Origin: Cyanobacteriota bacterium
GTDB taxonomy: Bacteria; Cyanobacteriota; Cyanobacteriia; PCC-6307; Cyanobiaceae
NCBI GenBank assembly: GCA_026389315.1
Contig: JAPLIC010000071.1
Span: forward strand, 1-49,256
Direction of reading: 5' to 3'
Length of the DNA stretch: 49,256 bases
Every line of letters begins with the position of its first letter. Position 1 is the stretch's first letter. This document shows positions 8,507 through 16,237 of the stretch, piece by piece. A program made the position numbers and the translations under genes. A model generated the notes under the pieces. It searched no databases, had not been told where the DNA came from, and saw only the letters and a list, made by a program, of their open reading frames with translations.

Positions 8507-9274
8507 ATGAATCTTGTCCTTGATGCGGTCTGCAAACGTTTTGGTGACGGTAAGCAGGCGCAGCTGGTGCTCGATCGCATCAGCCTGGCCATGCACACCG
8601 GCCAGTTTCTGGCCCTATTGGGTAGCTCTGGGTCCGGCAAGTCAACCCTGATGCGCTTGGTGGCAGGCCTGGAGCAACCCAGCAGCGGCAGCATCAGCCT
8701 CGATGGCCAGCCGGTGCGGGGCCCCGGATCGGATCGCGGCATGGTTTTCCAGAAGTACAGCCTTTATCCCTGGCTAACGGCCGCCCAAAACGTCGCCTTT
8801 GGCATGGAGCTGCAGGGGCTGGAGCGCGCCGAGATCCGCGAACGCACCGGTTTTTATCTGGAGGTGGTTGGCCTGGCCGAATCGGCCCGGCGCCTGCCGC
8901 GCGAACTCTCCGGCGGCATGCAGCAGCGGGTGGCGATCGCCCGGGCCCTGGCCGCCAATCCCAGGGTGCTGCTGCTGGATGAACCCTTTGGCGCCCTCGA
9001 TCTCCAGATTCGTGAATCGATGCAGGAATTTCTCTACGGTCTCTGGCGCCGCACCGGCCTCTCGGTGTTGTTGATCACCCACGACATCGATGAAGCGCTG
9101 CTGCTGGCCCAGCAGGTTCACATCCTGGCGCCCCGCCCGGGCCGAATTGTCGAAAGCCTCACGGTCGAGCTCAACAAGGACAACCTCCAAGATCTGCGCC
9201 TTTCGCCCGCCTTTCAAAGCCTGCGCCATCGGGTGGCCGACACCTTGCGCCGGCTTGATGGCGACCTGGCCTGA
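8507..9274 (+). CDS. ABC transporter ATP-binding protein (guanidine operon)
   Basis: A 255-residue ABC ATPase with all motifs in order: Walker A GSSGSGKST (about residues 38-46), Q-loop VFQKYSLYPWLT, signature LSGGMQQR, Walker B RVLLLDEPFGALD and the switch histidine in ITHDIDEAL. It is the NitT/TauT/SsuB type. It is the last gene of the riboswitch-led operon, 6 bp after the permease, and faces two convergent small genes. It powers uptake of the operon's substrate, most likely guanidinium, which would feed the hydrolase. Confidence 0.92.
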   Translation: MNLVLDAVCKRFGDGKQAQLVLDRISLAMHTGQFLALLGSSGSGKSTLMRLVAGLEQPSSGSISLDGQPVRGPGSDRGMVFQKYSLYPWLTAAQNVAFGMELQGLERAEIRERTGFYLEVVGLAESARRLPRELSGGMQQRVAIARALAANPRVLLLDEPFGALDLQIRESMQEFLYGLWRRTGLSVLLITHDIDEALLLAQQVHILAPRPGRIVESLTVELNKDNLQDLRLSPAFQSLRHRVADTLRRLDGDLA

Positions 9275-9295
9275 AGTCCAGCCCTGGCGGGGCCT

Positions 9296-9532
9296 TTAAC
9301 CGGCATCCGAATCGCCACCCTGCCAGAGCTGGGGGGGGAGATTGAGGTACACCGCTTCGCGGAACAGGGCCTGCTTGGCTTCGGAATCACCCCTGGCCTC
9401 GGCATCCGCAAAACGCTGCTGCAACGAGGCGATCAGGGCCGCCCGGCGGGGATCGCCGCCCGCACTGGCCGGCTCGCTTACGGCGGTGGAATCGCTGGTG
9501 GTGTCGGAAATGGGTGGGGTGGGATGGGTCAT
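9296..9532 (-). CDS. small hypothetical protein, 78 aa
   Basis: A 78-residue soluble protein. The first ~25 residues are Ser/Thr/Pro-rich; the rest is a helical segment (RRAALIASLQQRFADAE, then EAKQALFREAVYLNLPPQLW). A GAGG sits about 8 bases before the ATG on the minus strand, a credible ribosome site. It follows the 68-residue gene at 9544-9750 by 11 bp in the same direction, suggesting a two-gene unit convergent with the ABC ATPase. I do not recognise the family; the start and spacing make it more likely real than a chance frame. Confidence 0.5.
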   Translation of the reverse strand: MTHPTPPISDTTSDSTAVSEPASAGGDPRRAALIASLQQRFADAEARGDSEAKQALFREAVYLNLPPQLWQGGDSDAG

Positions 9533-9543
9533 TGCGCCTCGGC

Positions 9544-9750
9544 TCAGGAGGCCAGGTCTACCAGTTTGCTGCGCAGCTTCTTGACCTCGCAGTTGGCCTT
9601 GATCTGGATCAGCATGGCAAAAGGATGGCCCACCAGGGCGGTGGGGTCGGCTGCGATCTTGATGGCCTCGCTCCCAGTTTCGATAAGCTCCGCCAGGAGT
9701 TGATCGGAAAAGTGGGATGGATTGCCAACGCAGTGCATCTGAGAGTCCAT
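9544..9750 (-). CDS. small hypothetical protein, 68 aa
   Basis: A 68-residue protein with a mixed hydrophobic core (SDQLLAELIETGSEAIKIA, then GHPFAMLIQIKANCEV) ending in a basic helix. There is no signal peptide or transmembrane segment. A second ATG at residue 5 (9738) is possible; neither has a clear Shine-Dalgarno. It is upstream of the 78-residue gene and divergent from the LRR-ROCO gene, with about 90 bp between them. The family is not recognised. Confidence 0.5.
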   Translation of the reverse strand: MDSQMHCVGNPSHFSDQLLAELIETGSEAIKIAADPTALVGHPFAMLIQIKANCEVKKLRSKLVDLAS

Positions 9751-9838
9751 CCGGGTGTGAGCTTCAGGAAGCTGGGGTGGGGTAAAAGCGGATGGATTGC
9801 CTTGGATTGCTCGCCTGAATCTTTAGCTGATCTCGCCC

Positions 9839-12800
9839 ATGACGACCACTCCTCGACTGCAACGCATTTCCGAAGCTGATCTGGATGGCCTGATCGCTGA
9901 ACTGCGTCGGCAAGGGGCCACGGAGCTGGCTCTCCTGGGCTCGGGCGCTCATCTGCCCGCCTCAGTGGACCAGTGGCCACAGGAGCTGCGGGATAAGCCA
10001 AGGATTTATCAGCTAAATGAACCTGTGAGGGCCCTGGCGGAGCGGCTCGCGGAGTTGACGCAGCTCACCACCCTCAACCTAAGGGGCTGCCAGATCGGTG
10101 CTAAGGGAGCGGCGTCTCTGGCGGCCCTCACCCAGCTCACCTCCCTCACCCTGGGGAGCAACTGGATCGGTGCTGAGGGAGCGGCGTCTCTGGCGGCCCT
10201 CACCCAGCTCACCTCCCTCAGCCTGTGGGGCAACGAGATCGGTGCTGAGGGAGCGGCGTCTCTGGCGGCCCTCACCCAGCTCACCTCCCTCAGCCTGTGG
10301 GGCAACGAGATCGGTGATGAGGGAGCGTCGGCTCTGGCGGCCCTCACCCAGCTCACCTCCCTCGACCTGGGGTACAACCAGATCGGTGATGAGGGAGCGG
10401 CGTCTCTGGCGGCCCTCACCCAGCTCACCTCCCTCACCCTGGGGAACAACGTGATCGGTGATGAGGGAGCGGCGTCTCTGGCGGCCCTCACCCAGCTCAC
10501 CTCCCTCAACCTAAGGGGCTGCCAGATCGGTGATGAGGGAGCGGCGTCTCTGGCGGCCCTCACCCAGCTCACCTCCCTGGACCTGGGGGGCAACCGGATT
10601 GGTGCTGAGGGAGCGGCGTCTCTGGCGGCCCTCACCCAGCTCACCTCCCTCAACCTGTGGTTAAACCATATCGGTGATGAGGGAGCGGCGTCTCTGGCGG
10701 CCCTCACTCAGCTCACCTCCCTCAACCTGGATTACAACCAGATCGGTGCTGAGGGAGCGGCGTCTCTGGTGGCCCTCACCCAGCTCACCTCTATGGACCT
10801 GGGGGGCAACCGGATTGGTGATGAGGGAGCGGCGTCTCTGGTGGCCCTCACCCAGCTCACCTGGCTTGATCTTTCAATGAATCCTGTCGTTGAGACAGCG
10901 CCCTTCGCAAGCTTGAGGCTATTGACATATCTCAACCTGAGAGAAACCAAGGTTCAGGATTTATCTCCGTTGCAGCCCTTACTGATGAGAGGCTTGGAGG
11001 CAAAATGGGAAGAGCATGGATTAAGAAATGGAATCAATGTCTACAACTGCCCCCTAATCCATCCACCCCCAGAAATCGTCCAACAAGGTCAAGCAGCCGT
11101 TCTCAACTACCTGCGCGAAATAGAAGCGCAGGGAGAAGACCACCTCTACGAGGCCAAGGTGCTGATCCTGGGCGATGGAGGCGCGGGTAAAACCACCCTG
11201 TTGCGCCGGCTATACCAAACTGATTTACCCATGCCGGCGGAAGAGGAATCCACCAAAGGCATCGATATCCATCGTCATACCTTTACCAATGCCGCAGAGC
11301 GGCCCTTTCATCTCAACGTATGGGACTTTGGCGGCCAACAGATCTATTACGCTACCCATCAGTTTTTTCTCACCAAGCGTTCTCTCTACATCTTGGTGGA
11401 CGACACCCGCAACAGCAGCCAAGCGGTGCAGGACGACGGCTTCAAGTATTGGCTTGAGCTGATTGAAGCGCTCAGCGAGAGCAGCCCAGTGCTGATCTTC
11501 CAGAACGAGAAGGCGGGTCGCAGCAAAAGCATTGATACAGCCGGAATCAAGGGGCGCTTCACCAACGTCAAGGATGTTTACCGTGGCAATCTTGAATTGC
11601 CCGAGGCGGCTGAGAAGTTGGCCGAGGCCATCCGCTACCACGTTCAGCAATTGCCCCACGTCGGTGAGGCGGTGCCCGCCCGTTGGTTGGAGATTCGTGC
11701 CGAATTAGAAGAGCGAAAACAGCAGGACCCCTACATCAGCCGCACGGACTATTTTCAAATCTATGGACGCTATCTGGAGTTGGATGAAATCAAAGCGCTT
11801 AAGCTCAGTCGCTATCTCCACGACTTAGGCGTCTTCCTCCACTACCAGGACGATCCCCTTCTGGCTCGCCTTGTCATCCTCAAGAACGACTGGGCTACGG
11901 AGGCCGTCTTCAACGTGCTAGATGACGAGCCCACCAAAGCCCGTTCTGGCTACTTCACCAGAGCCGATTGCCAGCAGATCTGGGCGCACTCCACCTATGG
12001 AGACCTGCATCCCGAACTCCTGGCCCTGATGGAGAAATTCGAGCTCTGCTACAAGCTCGCCGATCAACCAACCGAAACCTGGCTGGCGCCCCAGCTGCTC
12101 TCCCCCTCCACCCCCGAGGCAGTGCAGGATTGGCCCCAGCCGGATGATTTGGTGTTGACCTACCAATACGACTTCCTGCCCAAGGGTTTGATCAGCCGGC
12201 TGATTTGTCGCATGAATCGTTTCGTGCGCCAGCCGCATCGCTCCTGGCGCAGTGGGGCCTTTTTCGAGCACGGGCAGAGTGAATTGCTGGCCCGGCTCGC
12301 CTCACCGATGGGCCAGGAGATTGAACTGCGCGCCCGCGGCCCGGAGCGCAAAGCCCTGCTGAGCGTCATCTCCAGCGACCTCGATGCCCTCAATGCAACA
12401 TTCGAAGGTCTGAGGGATAAGGTACGCAAACTTGTGCCTTGCCTCTGTAGTAAATGCCGTCTATCCACCACCCCAGAGCGCTATGAGGAAGGCCGACTCC
12501 AGAAGCGCAAGCAGGATGGCAAGCTGACGGTTGAATGCCCAGAGAGCTATGAGGATGTCAGCGTTCTGGAATTGCTGGATGGCCTCAAGTTAGAGGCCCT
12601 GCCGGCCTGGGCCAAGCCCGCCCCAAAGGGGCCCATTGGCGTCGTAGATCGCCCTGCAGCACCAGCGGCTGGTTCTGGATCCTCGGCCCCCAGAACAATC
12701 AAGATCTTCCTCGCCTCCTCCTCAGAACTCAGGGAAGATCGCGATGCCTTCGAACTTCATTTCCTTCGCAAGAATAAGGACTTTCGCCGCCAGGGATTCG

Positions 12801-13180
12801 AGGTGGAAGTGCTTCGCTGGGAAACCTCTCTCGATGCCATGAGCGATACCCGTCTCCAGGAGGAATACAATGTAGGAGTTAGGAAGAGTGATATTTTTGT
12901 AAGCCTCTTCAAGACGAAGACAGGCATATATACTGAGGAAGAGTTTGATGTTGCACATACAGCTTTCAAGAAATCTGGTATACCACGAATTTACACTTAT
13001 ATCATGCAAGCCCATGGACCCTATGATAGGCGGCTGCGAGGAGACATCAATTCACTATGGGACTTTGAAGAAAAGTTGGAAAAACTGGGCCATTACCCTA
13101 CGCGCTACACAAGTATTGAGGATCTCAAGCTTAAGTTTCAACAACAACTCGACATATTGATTGAAGAGGGTAAGATCTAA
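9839..13180 (+). CDS. LRR-Roc-COR (ROCO) protein with TIR/DUF4062-like C-terminal domain
   Basis: A 1113-residue multidomain protein. Residues ~73-336 are eleven 24-residue leucine-rich repeats (LTQLTSLxLxxNxIGxEGAA type), then one degenerate repeat. The Roc GTPase follows: P-loop GDGGAGKT at 445-452 and DFGGQ near 495; the G4 motif reads QNEKAGRS, not NKxD, so guanine specificity is uncertain. A COR-like region continues to about 920, with a CLCSKC pair. After a linker, residues ~953-1113 start TIKIFLASSSELREDRDAF and contain SDIFVSLFKTKTG and EEFDVAH, as in TIR/DUF4062-like effector or signalling domains of STAND-type proteins. It likely senses a ligand with the LRRs and switches through Roc-COR. 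The last ~350 bp are more AT-rich than the rest. Confidence 0.9.
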   Translation: MTTTPRLQRISEADLDGLIAELRRQGATELALLGSGAHLPASVDQWPQELRDKPRIYQLNEPVRALAERLAELTQLTTLNLRGCQIGAKGAASLAALTQLTSLTLGSNWIGAEGAASLAALTQLTSLSLWGNEIGAEGAASLAALTQLTSLSLWGNEIGDEGASALAALTQLTSLDLGYNQIGDEGAASLAALTQLTSLTLGNNVIGDEGAASLAALTQLTSLNLRGCQIGDEGAASLAALTQLTSLDLGGNRIGAEGAASLAALTQLTSLNLWLNHIGDEGAASLAALTQLTSLNLDYNQIGAEGAASLVALTQLTSMDLGGNRIGDEGAASLVALTQLTWLDLSMNPVVETAPFASLRLLTYLNLRETKVQDLSPLQPLLMRGLEAKWEEHGLRNGINVYNCPLIHPPPEIVQQGQAAVLNYLREIEAQGEDHLYEAKVLILGDGGAGKTTLLRRLYQTDLPMPAEEESTKGIDIHRHTFTNAAERPFHLNVWDFGGQQIYYATHQFFLTKRSLYILVDDTRNSSQAVQDDGFKYWLELIEALSESSPVLIFQNEKAGRSKSIDTAGIKGRFTNVKDVYRGNLELPEAAEKLAEAIRYHVQQLPHVGEAVPARWLEIRAELEERKQQDPYISRTDYFQIYGRYLELDEIKALKLSRYLHDLGVFLHYQDDPLLARLVILKNDWATEAVFNVLDDEPTKARSGYFTRADCQQIWAHSTYGDLHPELLALMEKFELCYKLADQPTETWLAPQLLSPSTPEAVQDWPQPDDLVLTYQYDFLPKGLISRLICRMNRFVRQPHRSWRSGAFFEHGQSELLARLASPMGQEIELRARGPERKALLSVISSDLDALNATFEGLRDKVRKLVPCLCSKCRLSTTPERYEEGRLQKRKQDGKLTVECPESYEDVSVLELLDGLKLEALPAWAKPAPKGPIGVVDRPAAPAAGSGSSAPRTIKIFLASSSELREDRDAFELHFLRKNKDFRRQGFEVEVLRWETSLDAMSDTRLQEEYNVGVRKSDIFVSLFKTKTGIYTEEEFDVAHTAFKKSGIPRIYTYIMQAHGPYDRRLRGDINSLWDFEEKLEKLGHYPTRYTSIEDLKLKFQQQLDILIEEGKI
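10055..10846 (+). repeat. eleven tandem 72-bp leucine-rich repeats
   Basis: Eleven head-to-tail 72-bp units, each coding 24 residues. The block GAGGGAGCGGCGTCTCTG is repeated almost unchanged, and CTCACCCAGCTCACCTCCCT recurs at the start of nearly every unit. Variation is concentrated in the codons for the exposed positions of the LRR strand (for example GCQ, SNW, GNE, YNQ, GGN, LNH). A twelfth, diverged unit starts at 10847. Near-identity at silent positions points to recent duplication or gene conversion. Confidence 0.95.
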
Positions 13181-13244
13181 AACTTAAGTGCGCCAGGCAA
13201 ACTAATTTTCAAGCCAGTTGCGGAACTACTTTGCTAGCCTTAAA

Positions 13245-13485
13245 TTAGGGTCTCTGATCATGCTCGACCAGATCCGCCAATTTGCCCAGTTCAAGCGAGT
13301 CCTTAGATGACTGCTCGCCCTATTGCTTCGCACCATAGATTGTCATCTCCTTGAGGGACTCCAGCGGTGTCACCCGCTCTCCCGTACCGATCACCTCCCC
13401 AGCTCAGAAAAGGCGGTTGACGGTGGAGCAAATCATGAACATCTGGTCGAGCGGGACGACGACGATATTGGTAAGATTTGTTTAG
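13245..13485 (-). pseudogene. decayed C-terminal fragment of a YtcJ/AepA-like amidohydrolase
   Basis: On the minus strand one frame reads VVPLDQMFMICSTVNRLF, stop, AGEVIGTGERVTPLESLKEM, then YGAKQ, stop, then SKDSLELGKLADLV, stop. This is the order and wording of the C-terminal part of YtcJ/AepA-like amidohydrolases (ICSAVNR..., G.RVTPLEAL..., KGSLEPGKLADLV). All pieces are in the same frame, interrupted by nonsense codons at 13404-13406 and 13320-13322, so the gene was inactivated by point mutations. The rest of the gene is not recognisable upstream. Confidence 0.7.
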
Positions 13486-13506
13486 ACTAATTCCTTGTCG
13501 ATGGCA

Positions 13507-13722
13507 TTATGCATCGGGCTGCGCGATGCCCATGGCGTAGACGGTCTGCACCGCTATGGCACGCATCGCCGCCCCCAGTGTCTTGATGTCCGCGGGCGAT
13601 AACTGGGTCTGATCGAGCTTGAAGCTGAGTTTGTTCAGCGTGCCGGGGCCTCCGACTCCGCTGAGGTTTTTGAAGGCCAGGGCGCCAGCCTCTCTGCTGG
13701 AAGGAACCGTCGGTCGCCCTGC
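13507..13722 (-). pseudogene. possible gene remnant, unidentified
   Basis: A minus-strand frame of about 70 residues without a start codon reads LAFKNLSGVGGPGTLNKL and later LSPADIKTLGAAMRAIAV, ending QPDA-stop. Codons strongly favour G/C in the third position, like real genes here, and a stop at 13723-13725 cuts it upstream. It is in a different frame from the amidohydrolase relic next to it. The family is not recognised; it may be the end of another eroded gene. Confidence 0.3.
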
Positions 13723-13858
13723 CTAAACGAGCCAGCCTCGGCGGTGTTGCCACCTGCATACAACCCTTGCCAGCTGTTGGCCCTGCGGGGGTTGCAGCTC
13801 GCCAGCGGCCGTTCATGCCGCAACCCGTGAAGCACGGGTCCCGTGTAACGTTGGAGCC

Positions 13859-14089
13859 ATGACCAACCTCACCGTCGCCATCGACGACGCCCTGCTGCAG
13901 CGAGCTCGGGAAGCCGCCGTTCGCGAGAACACCTCCGTAAACGCTTTGGTGCGCGAATTCCTCAGCCGCTACGTGGATGCCCGCTGCCGGCGCCTCCAGG
14001 CGCTGGAGCACTTTGAGTCGATGGCCGCAGTCAGCGGCAGCCGCAGCCAGGAGCCCTGGAACCGCGAATCGCTGCATCAGCGCGGTTGA
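13859..14089 (+). CDS. VapB-like ribbon-helix-helix antitoxin
   Basis: A 76-residue protein opening MTNLTVAIDDALLQRAREAA, then NTSVNALVREFLSRYV, the pattern of a ribbon-helix-helix (CopG/MetJ-type) antitoxin whose first strand binds DNA as a dimer. The C-terminal ~30 residues are polar and would wrap the toxin. TTGGAGCC just before the ATG can serve as ribosome site. Its stop overlaps the PIN-toxin start (TGATG), the normal antitoxin-toxin coupling. It probably represses its own operon together with the toxin. Confidence 0.85.
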   Translation: MTNLTVAIDDALLQRAREAAVRENTSVNALVREFLSRYVDARCRRLQALEHFESMAAVSGSRSQEPWNRESLHQRG

Positions 14090-14505
14090 TGCGCGCGTTC
14101 GTGGACACCAACCTCTGGGTCTACCGCCTGGATCGGCGGGAACCTGCCAAAGGGGAGCGCATCAGAGGGTGGTTGGCCGATCTGGCCGAAAACCACGAGA
14201 TTGTGATCAGCACCCAGGTGCTGATCGAGCTGCGCGCCGTGGTGAGCAACAAACTTCCGCCGCCCCTGGGCGATGGCGAGATCACGGCATTGCTTGCCGC
14301 CTTGGCCGGTTTCGAAGTGGTGAGCACCGAGGTGAATCTGGTGCTCGACGCCCACCAGTTGGCGCTGCGGCACCAGTTGAGCTGGTTCGATGCCCTGATC
14401 GCCGAAGCTGCCATCCGCAGCGGCTGTTCGGTGTTGTTCAGCGAAGATTTCCAGCACGGCTCTTCCATTGGTGCGCTGCAGGTGATCAATCCATTGCTGG
14501 AGTGA
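14089..14505 (+). CDS. VapC-like PIN-domain ribonuclease toxin
   Basis: A 138-residue PIN domain. Acidic metal-site residues are visible: D in FVDTNLWVY near the N-terminus, E in ISTQVLIELR, D in SWFDALIAEAA and the late D in FSEDFQHG. VapC toxins are Mg-dependent RNases that cut tRNA or rRNA when free of antitoxin. The ATG at 14089 shares its A with the antitoxin TGA; the TTG one codon upstream is less likely. The pair lies directly beside eroded genes, as is common for mobile toxin-antitoxin modules. Confidence 0.88.
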   Translation: MRAFVDTNLWVYRLDRREPAKGERIRGWLADLAENHEIVISTQVLIELRAVVSNKLPPPLGDGEITALLAALAGFEVVSTEVNLVLDAHQLALRHQLSWFDALIAEAAIRSGCSVLFSEDFQHGSSIGALQVINPLLE

Positions 14506-14629
14506 AGGGTTTTGCATGCTCAACCATGGAGCCAGCGATCCAAATAGACGGCAATATGGTAATTCCCAAAAAAACAAGAGATCACCAAGGCTGGTTTATA
14601 TTTAGCATATTTTGTGGCCGGGGTGATTG

Positions 14630-15361
14630 CTAGAGAGGTGGATTGCCATCCGCCACCCAACGTTGAAAGGATGCCTCATAATCTGGTCGTGCTGGGATAC
14701 CCGCTGGGGGCTTTTCGCCCATCTGCCAGTAAAGACCTGGCTTGCCACAGCGATAAAAGACAGAGGGTTCATCCACATGCTGACACTTAACTCCAGATTC
14801 CCGCACATGGTGCAACATGATTCGGTCGCCGATGAGATGGCCATAATCGGGCATCAGGACCCAATGCTGCAAAAGATGAAATGCTTCCTTGGCGAAAAGC
14901 ATGCAATTGGTATCGATAAACCGCTCAGGGTCAATCAGCGGACAGGGACCCATCACACTTCCATCCAAGCGGCACAGCATCCGGCCTGAAGATAAAAAGG
15001 CTGCTCCACTTGCGGCTCGCGCCCGCATCAGACCACCTATGTGGCCAGGGTGCAACCAATTATCGGCATCCAGAAAAGCCACGGCCTCCACCCCAAGGCC
15101 AATGGCGTGATAACTACCGATCAGCCTTGGGGTTGAACCAAGATCGCCATGGGCTTTGGGCAGCACAACGTGGTGGGCCCGCCAATCATCGATGGCGGCC
15201 ATGGGCTGGCCATCGGCCACCAGCACGTGCAGGCACGGATAGTCTTGGGCCAGAACCGAGCGATGGCATGGCAACAGCAGATCCAGGGACTCCTCGCAAT
15301 AGGGAGTAACCACAGCCACAAGCGGTAAAGGTTGACCTGGTGTGGTTTCCAAGGCGGGCAT
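14630..15361 (-). CDS. family 2-like glycosyltransferase
   Basis: A 243-residue protein beginning MPALETTPGQPLPLVAVVTP, with the nucleotide-binding start (VAVVTPYCEESLDLLLPCHRS), then LVADGQP and the metal-binding FLDADNWLHPGH (DAD), all typical of GT-A fold family 2 enzymes. No membrane segment is seen. Its ATG overlaps the stop of the upstream gene by one base (TGATG), which fixes this start; a longer frame upstream lies inside the neighbouring gene. With the next two genes it forms a minus-strand surface-glycan set. Donor and acceptor are unknown. Confidence 0.8.
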   Translation of the reverse strand: MPALETTPGQPLPLVAVVTPYCEESLDLLLPCHRSVLAQDYPCLHVLVADGQPMAAIDDWRAHHVVLPKAHGDLGSTPRLIGSYHAIGLGVEAVAFLDADNWLHPGHIGGLMRARAASGAAFLSSGRMLCRLDGSVMGPCPLIDPERFIDTNCMLFAKEAFHLLQHWVLMPDYGHLIGDRIMLHHVRESGVKCQHVDEPSVFYRCGKPGLYWQMGEKPPAGIPARPDYEASFQRWVADGNPPL

Positions 15362-16224
15362 CACAAGGACTGCGAGTTGCCCGCCAACCAATGGTGCAAA
15401 CGGGAATCGTGCAGCAGGCTGCCCTCCCGCAGTCGCCGCTGCCGTTCGAGGGGCGTAAGGCAAAGATTGTCGTAGTAGGCGCCCAGGGTGCCGCCCAGCA
15501 CATGCTCGCGATAGACCTGCCGCCAGGTGGCGCCCACGAGGGGATGGAGACGGGGATTGTTGGCCAGGGCCTGGGCACCATGGCTGATCTTCGCGCCAAA
15601 CTGGGCCAGGCTGCGAACCGGAAAATGCAGGATTTCGATCGCCGTCGTCTTCGGAGCCATCAAGGCCTGACCGGCCAGAACTGCCCCATGATTGCCGTCA
15701 CTGATGCTGATGCCGGGCAAGGCCCGATGACAAATCTTGCCTGGTAAGGGCTGGCCCAAGCTGTTGAGAGTCCGTCGCTCCCGCAGGAGCTGACGCTGAT
15801 GGAAGCATCCCGGCTGCGAACCCTCCTGGCAGGAATCCTGAGGGGGGGGCAGGAAATTAGTACGACCCACCGTGAGGGCCAGCACCCCTGGAGGTACGGC
15901 CTGCAGGGTGGTTTTCAAATCACCATCAAGGGGCCACCAAAACTCATCGGCATCACTATGAATCAACCAGTCAGCCCCCAGTTGTTTTGTCGCGATCTGG
16001 GCCATCGCACTCACCCAGACCGCCTGATCATGGGTTGATTCAGGTTGATCAATTAACACTAATTTTCCAGATTTAACATAGTGTTGCAAACAATCTCTAG
16101 TGCCATCGCTTGAGCCGTTATCCGTCGCCACAATACAATCAACCCCATGGCCAAGATGAAACCGAATCATGCTTTCAATGATGTCGATTTCATTACGACA
16201 CAACAGCGTCAGGATCAGGCGCAT
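15361..16224 (-). CDS. glycosyltransferase, GT2/GT92-like
   Basis: A 287-residue protein starting MRLILTLLCRNEIDIIESMI, followed by GVDCIVATDNGSSDGTRDCL and the DxD-like HSDADEFWW, hallmarks of the Glyco_tranf_2_4/GT92-like group. A later conserved-looking part is HFPVRSLAQFGAKISHGAQA, also usual in these enzymes. It is co-directional and coupled to the family 2 enzyme downstream and lies 13 bp after the sulfotransferase gene. Likely role: transfer of a sugar to a cell-surface polysaccharide. Confidence 0.82.
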   Translation of the reverse strand: MRLILTLLCRNEIDIIESMIRFHLGHGVDCIVATDNGSSDGTRDCLQHYVKSGKLVLIDQPESTHDQAVWVSAMAQIATKQLGADWLIHSDADEFWWPLDGDLKTTLQAVPPGVLALTVGRTNFLPPPQDSCQEGSQPGCFHQRQLLRERRTLNSLGQPLPGKICHRALPGISISDGNHGAVLAGQALMAPKTTAIEILHFPVRSLAQFGAKISHGAQALANNPRLHPLVGATWRQVYREHVLGGTLGAYYDNLCLTPLERQRRLREGSLLHDSRLHHWLAGNSQSL

Positions 16225-16237
16225 GGTTCGTTCAGCA

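Noticed and set aside
6706..9274. Nitrate or taurine transporter
   Set aside because: This is only the general family name; the operon context points to guanidine.
9514..9879. Plus-strand frame over the two small reverse genes
   Set aside because: It is low in sense, overlaps the ROCO start, and the minus-strand frames have better starts and composition.
10055..10846. CRISPR-like direct repeats
   Set aside because: The 72-bp units are continuous coding LRRs without unique spacers.
13487..14077. Long minus-strand frame across the VapB gene
   Set aside because: It is antisense to the clear antitoxin and crosses two different relic frames; no family resemblance.
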